Below are positions 42,205 through 51,331 of a stretch of DNA of 64,000 nucleotides, piece by piece (within the stretch, counting starts at the first letter, position 1; every line of letters starts with the position of its first letter). The stretch comes from Parapedobacter sp042666505 (GTDB lineage Bacteria; Bacteroidota; Bacteroidia; Sphingobacteriales; Sphingobacteriaceae): positions 124,001-188,000 of the forward strand of contig NZ_JBHTDN010000005.1 of the NCBI RefSeq assembly GCF_042666505.1, in the 5' to 3' direction. The notes below the pieces were generated by a model that saw nothing but the letters and a program-made list of their open reading frames with translations, was not told where the DNA came from and searched no databases. A program made the position numbers and the translations under genes.

Positions 42205-43377
42205 TCAGCGGCTGGGATTCAGGGTAATCGAATCGACCGTTTTCCCCGATTGATCAACCACGTCGACACGAAGCCGTTGTCCATCGGCCGAGGCTCTCAG
42301 CATGTTGTTATTTGAATTAACCAGAATGGGAAACCGGTGTGCACCCGGCTGGGCCTCCCTTTTTATGTGCCGGTGTAGGTGGCCGCTTAACATAACCTGA
42401 GCACCCGCGGCATTCAGCAGCGGAACAAATTTTTCGGCAATTTCCTCTTCACCATGCCAGCCGCCGAAGGGTGGCATATGGCAGATGACCACCTTATACG
42501 GAGCTTCCTGGTATTCCGGGCGCTCCAATGCTTCTTTCAGCCATTCTGCTTGCTGCGTCCGGTAGGCGTCCATGTTTACTATGCCGCTATATTCAATATC
42601 GCTATCCGGCTTATCTTCGCCGCAGTCGAGCACAACAAAACACACGGGCCCTCTTCTGAACAGGTAGTAGAGATGCCCGGAAGTGGTGGGAAAATAATCG
42701 GGGAACGCACTCGCAAAATTTCCCCTCGTCTCGTGATTTCCCCGGGCATAATACATGGGTATTTCCGAGGCAAACAATGCCGTGGCCGTATCCATATAAT
42801 GGGCAAACAGCTGCGCCTCGCTCCGCAAATCATTGGCCATATCTCCGTTGAAAAATACCAAATCTATCTCCGGCCAATCCAGTTGGCCCAGCAGATTCTT
42901 CATGACGTCATTTCGGCCATGGATGTCGTTGATAACCGCAAACGACAACTTGGTCTGATCCGGACGGCTCGTCGTAAACGTCAACGGTGCGCGCCGGTAT
43001 ACCTGGGTAGCCGCGACATCGCCATATTTGACATTGGTACCCACATGACTGGTCACTTCCTGGGCATATACCCGGTAACGGTACGTAACACCGGGCTGGA
43101 GGCCGCGCAAGGTTACCTTATGCAATTTGGAGACGTCCTTAAATCCATGACTGGAGGCAAAATACTTCGGCCGCTCTTTCTGGTAAAAATGCGTGCTGTC
43201 ATCCGGAGCTAATTCCACCCAACCAATGGCATCCTTGTCGGTTGTCCAAACGATCGTGACACCCGTTTCATGCAACGCCTGCAGGTACGGGCCATGGGTA
43301 ATGGAAAATTGGGATTGTGCAACGCACATAGCGACGCTCAGGAAGCCGCATAAAAGGGAAAAAATAGGCTTATTCAT
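42205..43377 (-). CDS. Purple-acid-phosphatase-like metallophosphoesterase, exported
   Basis: The 390-residue protein has a signal peptide (ending VAQSQ), an N-terminal Fn3-like domain of the purple acid phosphatase type (HGPYLQALHETGVTIVWTTDKDA; LRGLQPGVTYRYRVYA), and a calcineurin-like catalytic domain. The two-metal site motifs are visible in order: INDIHGRND, FNGDMAND, RGNHETRG, ICHMPP and LSGHLHRH. It should hydrolyse phosphomonoesters or diesters outside the cytoplasm. It follows susD after 82 bp, with a stem-loop in the gap. Confidence 0.9.
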   Translation of the reverse strand: MNKPIFSLLCGFLSVAMCVAQSQFSITHGPYLQALHETGVTIVWTTDKDAIGWVELAPDDSTHFYQKERPKYFASSHGFKDVSKLHKVTLRGLQPGVTYRYRVYAQEVTSHVGTNVKYGDVAATQVYRRAPLTFTTSRPDQTKLSFAVINDIHGRNDVMKNLLGQLDWPEIDLVFFNGDMANDLRSEAQLFAHYMDTATALFASEIPMYYARGNHETRGNFASAFPDYFPTTSGHLYYLFRRGPVCFVVLDCGEDKPDSDIEYSGIVNMDAYRTQQAEWLKEALERPEYQEAPYKVVICHMPPFGGWHGEEEIAEKFVPLLNAAGAQVMLSGHLHRHIKREAQPGAHRFPILVNSNNNMLRASADGQRLRVDVVDQSGKTVDSITLNPSR

Positions 43378-43397
43378 TACTTCAAAATTTTAGTAAT

Positions 43398-43435
43398 CCG
43401 TAGGTGCGCAAGTTAATCAAATTACACACCTACGG
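43398..43435 (-). terminator. Stem-loop after susD (weak terminator or attenuator)
   Basis: A 9-bp stem (43398-43406 with 43427-43435) with a 20-nt loop lies 24 bp beyond the susD stop. On the minus strand it is followed by ATTACTAAAATTTT rather than a clean T run. Partial termination between susD and the phosphoesterase gene, or mRNA 3'-end protection, is plausible. Confidence 0.45.
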
Positions 43436-43459
43436 GAAAAATTACCCGGCGTTTATCGC

Positions 43460-45256
43460 CTAATACCCGGGGTTCTGTATGAGTAAATCGTTCTTGTTCA
43501 TCTCATCCCGGAGGATGGGTAAGAAATACGCTTTATCCTGCCAAGTATGGGTTTCAAATACTTTGTGCGTAATGGTGGGAACCGTGGCGGTGGTACGATC
43601 CGGATTTAACTTATACACGATGTCGGCCACTGTTGTGACATCAAGGGCCTCCGGACCGATTACCCATCGCCGCACGTCATAAAAACGATGATCCTCAAAG
43701 GCGAGTTCAATCCGCCGTTCATTGCGGTACCGCGCCCTGAGCGCGTCGCCAGACTCCGTCAGTCCGGGCAGGCCTGCGCGTCTCCTTATCTGGTTGATAT
43801 ACGTTCTCGCCTCCGCATCTTCGCCCAATTCAATGCAGGCTTCTGCATAATTGAGCAATACTTCCGCATAGCGCATAAACCGCCAGGTAACGGTTTGGCT
43901 AACATACTGGGCATCGTTGTTCGGGTCTATATACTTGCGAAGATAATAGCCGGTATATGACCCGTTCCAGTCTTCAATGGGGCTTTTGCGGGTATCCACA
44001 CCGAATTCTTCCACCATGCTGTTGGTTGCAGCGTTCCAGCGTTGCCACCGGCCGGTCTGTATCTTATTCAGCGGGTCCATACCTTTCACGTCATTGGGTC
44101 GCTCGCGCCATGGGGCTTCGTTATAAAGGATTGTCGCGTAAAAACGAGGCTCGCGGTTTTTGTATGGTTCGGCGGCATACTCCGGGTTCGTCCAATCGAA
44201 CTTGGTTCCGTCGGCCATCTCAAAATCGTCCACCAAGTTGCCAATCGGTGCATTCACACCCCATCCATGGTAGCCGTTCGGCGAAGTATACAATCCCATC
44301 CGCTGGCCCATGGGCACCGTGAAGAACTTGATGAAAATATCCTCCTCATTGCTTTTCGACATAAACAGATCCACGTAATTCTGTGCTACGGAATCGGCGG
44401 GCCCGGGCTCCGCGCGGAAAAGCGAGTACTGATTGAGATCAATGACCGCTTTCGCCGCATCTTTTGCGGCTCGCCATCGTTCGGCCCGGCTGCCATCTGT
44501 GTAACCGATCAATTCCGGATTCGAATAGGAGGGAAAAACGTCGGTATTATACAGATCGCTTGCCGCATAAAGTAGCACCCGTGCTTTGAGTGCAAGCGCC
44601 GCGCCCTTGGTGGCCCGGCCAAAATTGTCTCCGGTTTGTACATCCGGAAGCAACTCTGCTGCTAGGTTACACTCGTTTACGATAAAATCTACACATTCCG
44701 CATAGCTGTTCCTGGCGGCCTTGAATTCGTCGTCCAACCCGTATGCTTCGGTAATGATCGGAACACCACCGTAGGTGCTAGTCAGGAAATGATACAGGTA
44801 GGCCCGTAGGAAGTGTACTTCGCCCTTCATCCGGTCTTTTTCAGTTTTTCCATCTACCAACCCGTCTTTAAATGGAACTTCTTCCACCTTGCTGAAGAAA
44901 ATGTTACAAAACCGGATGGTTTTGTAAAGGTCGATCCATTGGCGCATCCGCGAAAAATTCCACGCGGGTATGTTGTCGGGTGTAATGACACCGTTTTTGA
45001 AGTTCAGAGAGGGGGCATTGCCCCGGTAATGCGCTTCATCCACGATATTAGCTTTCATCCGGCCGTCCGTAAGCGGTTCATCGAGCCGGAAATAGATCTG
45101 GTTAATAAAAGTTTCGACCAATGCGGGGTCTCCCCATACCGCGGTTTCTGAAAATTCGGTCTGTGGCAATGTCTCCAAAAAATCCTGGTTACAGGACGTC
45201 ACGCTCAATAGCATAACACCTGCCAATATCGCCATTGTATATTGTCTTAAGTTCAT
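43460..45256 (-). CDS. SusD/RagB-family outer-membrane nutrient-binding lipoprotein
   Basis: The 598-residue protein has a lipoprotein signal (LLSVTSCNQDFLE) and the SusD order of helical repeats: N-terminal FLETLPQTEFSE, FLRAYLYHFLTSTYGGVPI, then RFMRYAEVLLNYAEACIELGE, INQIRRRAGLP and RNERRIELAFEDHRFYDVRRW near the C terminus. It forms a lid on the SusC transporter encoded 11 bp upstream. The substrate cannot be read from the sequence; no glycoside hydrolase lies in the window to hint at it. Confidence 0.95.
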   Translation of the reverse strand: MNLRQYTMAILAGVMLLSVTSCNQDFLETLPQTEFSETAVWGDPALVETFINQIYFRLDEPLTDGRMKANIVDEAHYRGNAPSLNFKNGVITPDNIPAWNFSRMRQWIDLYKTIRFCNIFFSKVEEVPFKDGLVDGKTEKDRMKGEVHFLRAYLYHFLTSTYGGVPIITEAYGLDDEFKAARNSYAECVDFIVNECNLAAELLPDVQTGDNFGRATKGAALALKARVLLYAASDLYNTDVFPSYSNPELIGYTDGSRAERWRAAKDAAKAVIDLNQYSLFRAEPGPADSVAQNYVDLFMSKSNEEDIFIKFFTVPMGQRMGLYTSPNGYHGWGVNAPIGNLVDDFEMADGTKFDWTNPEYAAEPYKNREPRFYATILYNEAPWRERPNDVKGMDPLNKIQTGRWQRWNAATNSMVEEFGVDTRKSPIEDWNGSYTGYYLRKYIDPNNDAQYVSQTVTWRFMRYAEVLLNYAEACIELGEDAEARTYINQIRRRAGLPGLTESGDALRARYRNERRIELAFEDHRFYDVRRWVIGPEALDVTTVADIVYKLNPDRTTATVPTITHKVFETHTWQDKAYFLPILRDEMNKNDLLIQNPGY

Positions 45257-45267
45257 GGTTCGCTACA

Positions 45268-48200
45268 CTAAAAGGTTAATGATACACCCAGGTTATACAC
45301 TTTGTTGAGTGGGTAGGCGGTGGCCGAAGTGGATTCCGGATCGAAATCTTTTACCTTGGTAAAAGTAAGGAGATTGAGTCCCGTAAAATAAATCTGTGCA
45401 CCGCTCGCCCAAAACTTCCGGCAGATTTCCGTCGGTATGCTGTAACCCAGCTCAAAATTCTTGAGCCGTACATAGTCGGAGTTCTGCAGCCAGTAGGTAT
45501 TGTTGCCTGACGTTTCACGCCAATATTCGTTATACCGGTTCCAAATCCGCGGTTTGGACGCATCAGGCGCTTCCGGCGTCCACCGGCCCTCGACATCCTG
45601 CACGAGGAAATTGCCCACCTCACCCTGCATCTGATAGTAATTATTGCGGATGGCTCCGGTGGCCCATTGGAAGAAAAGCGACGAATAAAATCCTTTATAA
45701 GAAAGATCAATGTTAAGCCCACCGGTATGGGTAGGCAGGTCCGTTTTATAAATCCGTACCTGATCGAGCCCATTGATCTCGCCGTCCCCGTTTACATCTT
45801 CGTAGATGATGTCGCCCGGTCGGGCGCCCGGCCAATGCGGATACGCATCTACCGCCGCCTGATCGCGGAATATGCCGATCGCTTTGTAATAGAGTCTGGT
45901 ATTCATGGGGTAGCCCGTCGAACGCTGGTAATCCGGCACGCCCGGTGTTTCATCCCAGAAACGGATTCGATTCTTATTGAAATTAACGTTGGCTGCTATT
46001 GAATACTGGAAAGCACCCCCCCGGTTATTATAGCCCAATTGGAATTCGGCTCCCTGATTTTCCACTTCACCGATGTTTTCCTTCGGCAGCGTCAATCCGG
46101 TAGAGACGGGGACGGACGCATTCCGTTCCCACAGAATGTCCGTGCGCAGGTTGTAGAAATATTCGGCGGAAAGCGTCATCTTTCCATTGAAAAACCCAGC
46201 ATCGAAACCGATGTTGGACTGGTTGGCTACTTCCCACGTTACATTCGGGTTAGGAATGCGTAATTCACTTAATATTTTACTTTCCACGTTTCCATTGAAC
46301 ACATAGATGTCGGTTGCCGCCGAGGGGAAACCGTAACTTGCCAAGTACTGATACGTCCCGATCCGGTCATTCCCGGTCTGCCCCCAAGACCCTCTTAATT
46401 TAAAGTCGCTTACAACGGGCCTAATACCTTCCCAAAAGTTCTCATCGGAAACACGCCACCCTAGCGAGACACCCGGGAAAAACCCAAAACGTTTACCCGC
46501 AGGGAAGATGTACGATCCATCATAGCGCCACACAAATTCAAACAGGTACTTATTGGCAAAATCATAATTTAACCGCCCAAAGTAATTTAGCCGGGCCTCC
46601 TCACTGGCCGTACCGGTATTATTTTTTTCCGCGTCGCCCCCTGCGAAAAGCTGATCCAACGCAGTCGACACAAAATACCTACGAAAGGCTTCAAACATCA
46701 TGGTTTCACCCGTAATCCGTTCCACACCGAAGAGTCCTTTCACATGATGCTTTGCCCCAAATGTACGCTCGTAGTTTAATAGTGTGTTCATCGTGAGCAA
46801 ATCCGCATTCTGCATATCCTGTGTGAGCTGCGGATTGGTAAAGCCCTTCTGGCCCTCCACCAAAACCGGCTCGCCGTTGTCGTCGCGGGTTACGCCATCC
46901 CAGGTATACAAATACCATGGCAATTGCCAGAGTTTGTTGTTGTGGATACGGCGGTCAAAAGCTACGTTGGCTGATAAGGAAAGTCCTTCCACCCAGGGTA
47001 CCGTAATGTCAATATTAGCCTTGGTTTCCAAGACACTTGACTTATTGCGGTCATAGCCGGTTTGGTTGGTTGTTACCACCACCGGGTTATTACCGTATTC
47101 GATATCCGGGCCATTCATCCCATTTGGCCAATACGCTGGCATGTTGGGTTTTCCGCGACGGAGCATCTGAAAGATATCCGACGCCGAACGGGTAGGGTAA
47201 TTCCGGTTTTCTTCACGTCCCGCCAAGCTGATGCCATACTTGACATATTCGGACAGCCGTCCATCCAGATTCGTCCGGAAATTAAACTGCTTGTAATAGG
47301 TGGCGCTGTTCTTATAGATACCATCCTGGTAGTTGTATCCTCCGGAGATGAAGTACTGCAATGACTCCTGTCCGCCGGAAATGCTCACCTGAGCCGTCCG
47401 CTGCGCTGAGGCCGACTGGAAGGTCTCCTTATACCAATCGGTATTCGGATATCCCCACGGATCGCTGCCGTCCCGGTACTTCTGAAGTTCCTCCTCGCTG
47501 TATACAGCCTCCTGGCCGGCATATTGGCTGATTTCATTGAGCATCTGTGCGTAAGTGGCTGCATCCACAACATCCGGGATGACCGTTGGCCTACTGAACC
47601 CTTCGTTATAGGTTAGGGTCAACTGCGGCTTGCCGCTGCTACCCCGTTTGGTGGTCACCAGGATAACGCCGTTGGCGGCCTGTGCACCGTAAATAGCCGC
47701 CGAAGCATCCTTTAGTACGGTGACGCTCTCAATATCTGCGGCATTCAAACGCTCCAGCGATCGGTTGGCGATACCGTCGACCACGATCAACGGAGAGTTG
47801 TCGCCCAACGTATTGGCTCCCCGGATGCGGAATGTTGAATTGTCGCTTCCGGGTTCACCCGACCGTGTGACGGCCACCAATCCGGGGAGCCGTCCTACCA
47901 TCGCATTAGACAGGTTAATAGCCGGTGCCTTGGTCAGCGTTTCTCCTTTCACCGTGGCGACCGAGCCGGTAATGGTTCCGACCCGCTGCGTTCCATAGCC
48001 GACCACCACCACCTCATCCAACCCGCTCACCTGTTCCGACAGTGTTACGTTGAGGGTACTACCTGTACCCACCGGTATTTCCTGCGTTGCATAGCCAATG
48101 ATGGAAAAGGCCAGCACCTGCCTGCGGTTGGGCAGTTGAATACGGTAGTTCCCGCCGGCATCGGTAGTCACTACCAACGTGCTGTTTTTTACAGCGACGG

Positions 48201-48654
48201 TCACGCCCTCTAGGGGCTGGCCTTTTTCGTCGGTAACGCGGCCCGTAATGACATCCTGCAACTCTATTCGGTTTTCCGCTGTCGCATTCAGCTCACTTTG
48301 CGTGATGACGATATTTTTGGCAACCAGCTTGTACCCCAAGCCCTGTCCCTTTAGGCTTTCGGCAAGTGCCTGCTCTATGGTGACGTCCCGCAGGTTTAAT
48401 GACACCGGTTTGGCGTTGCGGATGGTCCATGTGTCATAGAAAATATGATAACCCGTCTGGCGTTTAATGTCCTTAAAAACTTCCATCAGTGTCGCGCGCT
48501 TTTTCTGTAGGGTAACACGCTGCGCATAGGTGAATGCACTTGTCTGCAAACAACAGATCAATGATAAGATACAGCACAGTTTCATGGCCAATAGATATTG
48601 GGGCTTCACACATTTACGGAGACAAGGGTAATGTGCGGTAAATATTTCGTACAT
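45268..48654 (-). CDS. SusC/RagA-family TonB-dependent transporter with signalling (STN) domain
   Basis: The 1128-residue protein has a long N-terminal leader with signal segment (CCILSLICCLQTSAFTYAQ). An STN domain follows (about residues 55-115, with MEVFKDIKRQTGYHIFYD and VTIEQALAESLKGQGLGYK), then a CarboxypepD_reg-like domain (ITGRVTDEKGQPLEGVTV), the plug (EVVVVGYGTQ; RIRGANTLGDNSPLIVVDG) and a 22-strand-type barrel ending in Phe. STN domains contact FecR proteins, and fecR and sigma genes lie directly upstream on the same strand. It imports an oligomer with SusD using TonB energy. A start at Met24 (MKLCCILS) is possible, but the MYEIFTA start is typical of relatives. Confidence 0.95.
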   Translation of the reverse strand: MYEIFTAHYPCLRKCVKPQYLLAMKLCCILSLICCLQTSAFTYAQRVTLQKKRATLMEVFKDIKRQTGYHIFYDTWTIRNAKPVSLNLRDVTIEQALAESLKGQGLGYKLVAKNIVITQSELNATAENRIELQDVITGRVTDEKGQPLEGVTVAVKNSTLVVTTDAGGNYRIQLPNRRQVLAFSIIGYATQEIPVGTGSTLNVTLSEQVSGLDEVVVVGYGTQRVGTITGSVATVKGETLTKAPAINLSNAMVGRLPGLVAVTRSGEPGSDNSTFRIRGANTLGDNSPLIVVDGIANRSLERLNAADIESVTVLKDASAAIYGAQAANGVILVTTKRGSSGKPQLTLTYNEGFSRPTVIPDVVDAATYAQMLNEISQYAGQEAVYSEEELQKYRDGSDPWGYPNTDWYKETFQSASAQRTAQVSISGGQESLQYFISGGYNYQDGIYKNSATYYKQFNFRTNLDGRLSEYVKYGISLAGREENRNYPTRSASDIFQMLRRGKPNMPAYWPNGMNGPDIEYGNNPVVVTTNQTGYDRNKSSVLETKANIDITVPWVEGLSLSANVAFDRRIHNNKLWQLPWYLYTWDGVTRDDNGEPVLVEGQKGFTNPQLTQDMQNADLLTMNTLLNYERTFGAKHHVKGLFGVERITGETMMFEAFRRYFVSTALDQLFAGGDAEKNNTGTASEEARLNYFGRLNYDFANKYLFEFVWRYDGSYIFPAGKRFGFFPGVSLGWRVSDENFWEGIRPVVSDFKLRGSWGQTGNDRIGTYQYLASYGFPSAATDIYVFNGNVESKILSELRIPNPNVTWEVANQSNIGFDAGFFNGKMTLSAEYFYNLRTDILWERNASVPVSTGLTLPKENIGEVENQGAEFQLGYNNRGGAFQYSIAANVNFNKNRIRFWDETPGVPDYQRSTGYPMNTRLYYKAIGIFRDQAAVDAYPHWPGARPGDIIYEDVNGDGEINGLDQVRIYKTDLPTHTGGLNIDLSYKGFYSSLFFQWATGAIRNNYYQMQGEVGNFLVQDVEGRWTPEAPDASKPRIWNRYNEYWRETSGNNTYWLQNSDYVRLKNFELGYSIPTEICRKFWASGAQIYFTGLNLLTFTKVKDFDPESTSATAYPLNKVYNLGVSLTF

Positions 48655-48783
48655 TTGAATAGGGTTTATATAAATGGTTCCAACTTTTTGTTAAATCCCG
48701 ATGGCCAAAGCCATTCGCATTCAGGGGCGGTCGCAACGCTCCTGATTGCACTTTTTATAGCTCTGGAATGTATGTCCGTGAAG

Positions 48784-50022
48784 CTATGTCATGACAATTA
48801 CCCTCCTTCCTTCGATTTTAAAACGGACTGATCCTGTAAGTTCGATGGTCTGTAGCAAGGTTTCGAAGTCTTCAAACCGCGAGAGCGTGCCACCGAAATA
48901 TTTATGGGTCATGTCTCCCTGATATTCGACATCAATATCGTACCACCGCGCGATTGTGTTCATTACACGGCTGATGTGTTCATCCGGAAAGGCAAAATAT
49001 CCGTTTTTCCACGCGATATATGGCTCGGTCTCGACGTCGTTGATCTGGGTGTGCGAACCCTTAACGATGCTCTGTTTTCCGGGAATGAGTTGACTTGCTG
49101 CACGCGTCGTCGAGTTGATTACCCGGATCGTTCCTTCAACCAGGGTGGTTCTGATTTCGGCCTCGTCAGGATAACCTGTGATGTTGAATTGGGTTCCCAG
49201 TACTTCAACAACCTGGCCGCGGGTTCTCACCAAAAATGGCACCTCTTTGGGGGCCACTTCAAAAAAGGCCTCTCCTTCCAGTTCGACTTCCCGTTGCCGA
49301 CTGCTAAACGTCGGGGGATACCGCAGGATGCTCGCGGAATTGAGCCAGACCTTTGTCCCGTCAGACAGTGTTATCTGATAGGTGCCGCCGTTCGGAGTGA
49401 CCAACGACATGAACGCAGAGCCCGCCGATCCACGATCTCCCGGATGGCCTTGCCGTCCGGCCGAACCCCTATCGCCCATTCCGGACCGCTGATCGGTGAA
49501 ACCCGCATCTAAAACACTACTTCCATCTGCATACGTCAGCTTTTCTCCTAGAATAATCCCGTTTTGGGCCTCACTCAAGTTTACGATATGGCCGTCTGCC
49601 AAGGTTAGCGTTGCCTTATTTCCTCCGGGTACGATGGCGGATGTGGCAACGGCTTTATGGGAGTCATCTGTTTGTGGTTCGGTGGCCAATCTGCCATACC
49701 AAAACAACGTCGCACATACAAGAATTGCGGCAGCGGCTCCGGCGATCCGCCGCCAGGTCATGCCTGAGCGCCTTCCCGTGATAGGTGGATCGGCTTGCAG
49801 CACCGGATGGCGGAGGATGGCCCGGTACAATTCCGAACCGGGGAACGCTTGCGGAATGTCGGCATCCTGCTCCTTCCACAGATCGTCTACCAGCTGTTCA
49901 AGCAGTTGCGGATCATCGGTATGCTGTATATACCGACTTAACTCACGCAGCTCTTGTGCCGTGATCTTGTCCTCCATGTATCTTCTCAGCAGTGCGTACA
50001 GCCTGCTTTTATCCATAAACAT
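48784..50022 (-). CDS. FecR-family anti-sigma factor
   Basis: The 412-residue protein has a cytoplasmic N-terminal region (MEDKITAQELRELSRYIQHT), one membrane segment (IAGAAAAILVCATLFWYG), the FecR domain (VTPNGGTYQITLSDGTKVWLNS; GEAFFEV; VEVLGTQFNITGY), and a C-terminal domain of the DUF4974 type (VMNTIARWYDIDVEYQG). It should relay substrate-bound SusC status to the sigma factor. Oddly, residues ~183-203 form a collagen-like Gly-X-Y tract just before the FecR domain. A second ATG two codons in (50016) is an equally good start. Confidence 0.92.
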   Translation of the reverse strand: MFMDKSRLYALLRRYMEDKITAQELRELSRYIQHTDDPQLLEQLVDDLWKEQDADIPQAFPGSELYRAILRHPVLQADPPITGRRSGMTWRRIAGAAAAILVCATLFWYGRLATEPQTDDSHKAVATSAIVPGGNKATLTLADGHIVNLSEAQNGIILGEKLTYADGSSVLDAGFTDQRSGMGDRGSAGRQGHPGDRGSAGSAFMSLVTPNGGTYQITLSDGTKVWLNSASILRYPPTFSSRQREVELEGEAFFEVAPKEVPFLVRTRGQVVEVLGTQFNITGYPDEAEIRTTLVEGTIRVINSTTRAASQLIPGKQSIVKGSHTQINDVETEPYIAWKNGYFAFPDEHISRVMNTIARWYDIDVEYQGDMTHKYFGGTLSRFEDFETLLQTIELTGSVRFKIEGRRVIVMT

Positions 50023-50097
50023 ACTTCGCCGTATTTATATAAGGAACGGCCGTGCGCGAAAGGAGGACTAGTCCGGGTGTAATTTTTTATCGCCCCT

Positions 50098-50679
50098 TCA
50101 AAAGAAGAGTAAAACCGATAACCACCATATCATCACTCCGTGCCTGCTGAAATGCAGTCGCAGTGCCTTGAGGGCGGAGACCATGTGATTGCGTACGGTA
50201 TTGGGAGAAATCCGTAGCTGCTGGGCAATTTCGTCGTACGAAAGTCCTTCCCGCCGACTGAGAATAAATACCGTCTGTTGTTGGGCCGGTAAAGATTTGA
50301 TGCTTTCGTCGGTAATCCGGTTAAGGTCGGCCAAAAAAATAGTTTCTTCGGTTTCGTTGGAATACGGAGCCGTTTGGTTGATCACCTGCTCCTTTGCGTT
50401 CATCTCCAGCAACTTCTTCCGAAAATGGTCGATGGCAAGACGCTTTGCTGTCAGGTAGATCAACGGGTAAAGTGGTTGTTCAATGTTGAGGTTGCCCCGA
50501 TGTAGCCAAAGCGCCACGAACGCCTCCTGTACCACTTCCTCGGTTTTTGCCGGCTCTTTTACCAAAGAGAAAACCAATCGGTAAATCCGGCCGTGAAACT
50601 GCTCATAAATCGCTCTAAAAGCAGACTCCTCACCATCCCGCAGCCGGGCAATCAATTCAGGAGCGACACGGGTAAACAT
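50098..50679 (-). CDS. FecI-like ECF sigma factor
   Basis: The 193-residue protein has sigma region 2 (FRAIYEQFHGRIYRLVFSLV, AEEVVQEAF-like TEEVVQEAFVALW, YLTAKRLAIDHFRK) and region 4 (QQQTVFILSRREGLSYDEIAQQL, then SPNTVRNHMVSALKALR). A hydrophobic C-terminal end (GVMIWWLSVLLFF) is common in this Bacteroidota group. It is the first gene of the sigma-fecR-susC-susD unit and starts 76 bp upstream of fecR. A CAAAAATA sequence at 50775-50782 (TATTTTTG on the minus strand) may be its -7 box, but no TTG is found at 20 bp. Confidence 0.93.
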   Translation of the reverse strand: MFTRVAPELIARLRDGEESAFRAIYEQFHGRIYRLVFSLVKEPAKTEEVVQEAFVALWLHRGNLNIEQPLYPLIYLTAKRLAIDHFRKKLLEMNAKEQVINQTAPYSNETEETIFLADLNRITDESIKSLPAQQQTVFILSRREGLSYDEIAQQLRISPNTVRNHMVSALKALRLHFSRHGVMIWWLSVLLFF

Positions 50680-50826
50680 AGCGGATAAAAAACTTTCTAA
50701 ATGAATGCAGGATCATCCTTGGTAACAGCAAACTTAAGGCTATTTTTACAACGAAGCAAGGATTGTTTCACAAACAAAAATAACGGCACAACCTATTGTT
50801 TGTGTGCAATTCGTATTAAGTTTTTG

Positions 50827-51237
50827 TTACGACGGCCTTGAGTGGCTTGCCGTCCGCCTTCCCGAGCCGGGCAATAGCACCAGGTAATAGTAAGCGATGA
50901 AACCGATGCCCAGACTAAAGGGTATGGCCGTGTAGTAGCGCAGGAAATCATATTCAGGCCAGAAAAACTCGAATATCATCCATGTGCAATTGGCAGAGAT
51001 CCAACATAAAACGGCCAAATTGTGAAACAACTCGCTTTTGATATACCGGGTCTGTACCGTGATTTTGACGGCTAACACAATTGTGGGTACGATCATCACT
51101 ACGCCCAATGGCTTCCAAAGCATCGCCCAGCTGATGTCCTTAATCAACCAAAAGACAATGTGCAGATTTTCCGAAAACCGAAACCGCGCAGGTACCTGGT
51201 AAACAGGTTCCCCGGATATAGGTACAGGGGGTTCCAT
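50827..51237 (-). CDS. Small multi-pass membrane protein of unknown function
   Basis: With the ATG at 51237 the protein has 136 residues and about four hydrophobic segments (FWLIKDISWAMLWKPLGVVMIVPTIVLAV; LAVLCWISANCTWMIFEFF; YYTAIPFSLGIGFIAYYYLVLLP). The frame stays open to 51441, but this would overlap the divergent methyltransferase gene and adds no recognisable sequence. Trp- and Tyr-rich segments and the SHNLAVLxWIxANxxWM-like pattern remind me of small conserved membrane proteins of Bacteroidota, but I cannot name the family. It stands between the sigma gene and the divergent rRNA methyltransferase gene. Confidence 0.6.
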   Translation of the reverse strand: MEPPVPISGEPVYQVPARFRFSENLHIVFWLIKDISWAMLWKPLGVVMIVPTIVLAVKITVQTRYIKSELFHNLAVLCWISANCTWMIFEFFWPEYDFLRYYTAIPFSLGIGFIAYYYLVLLPGSGRRTASHSRPS

Positions 51238-51331
51238 CTGGGAATACAATTTTAATTTTGTTGCGCCGAAAGTATTTCTTTTCCAACACATACGCAAGCC
51301 GGGGCCGAATAAATCTGTACTTTTGTACATT

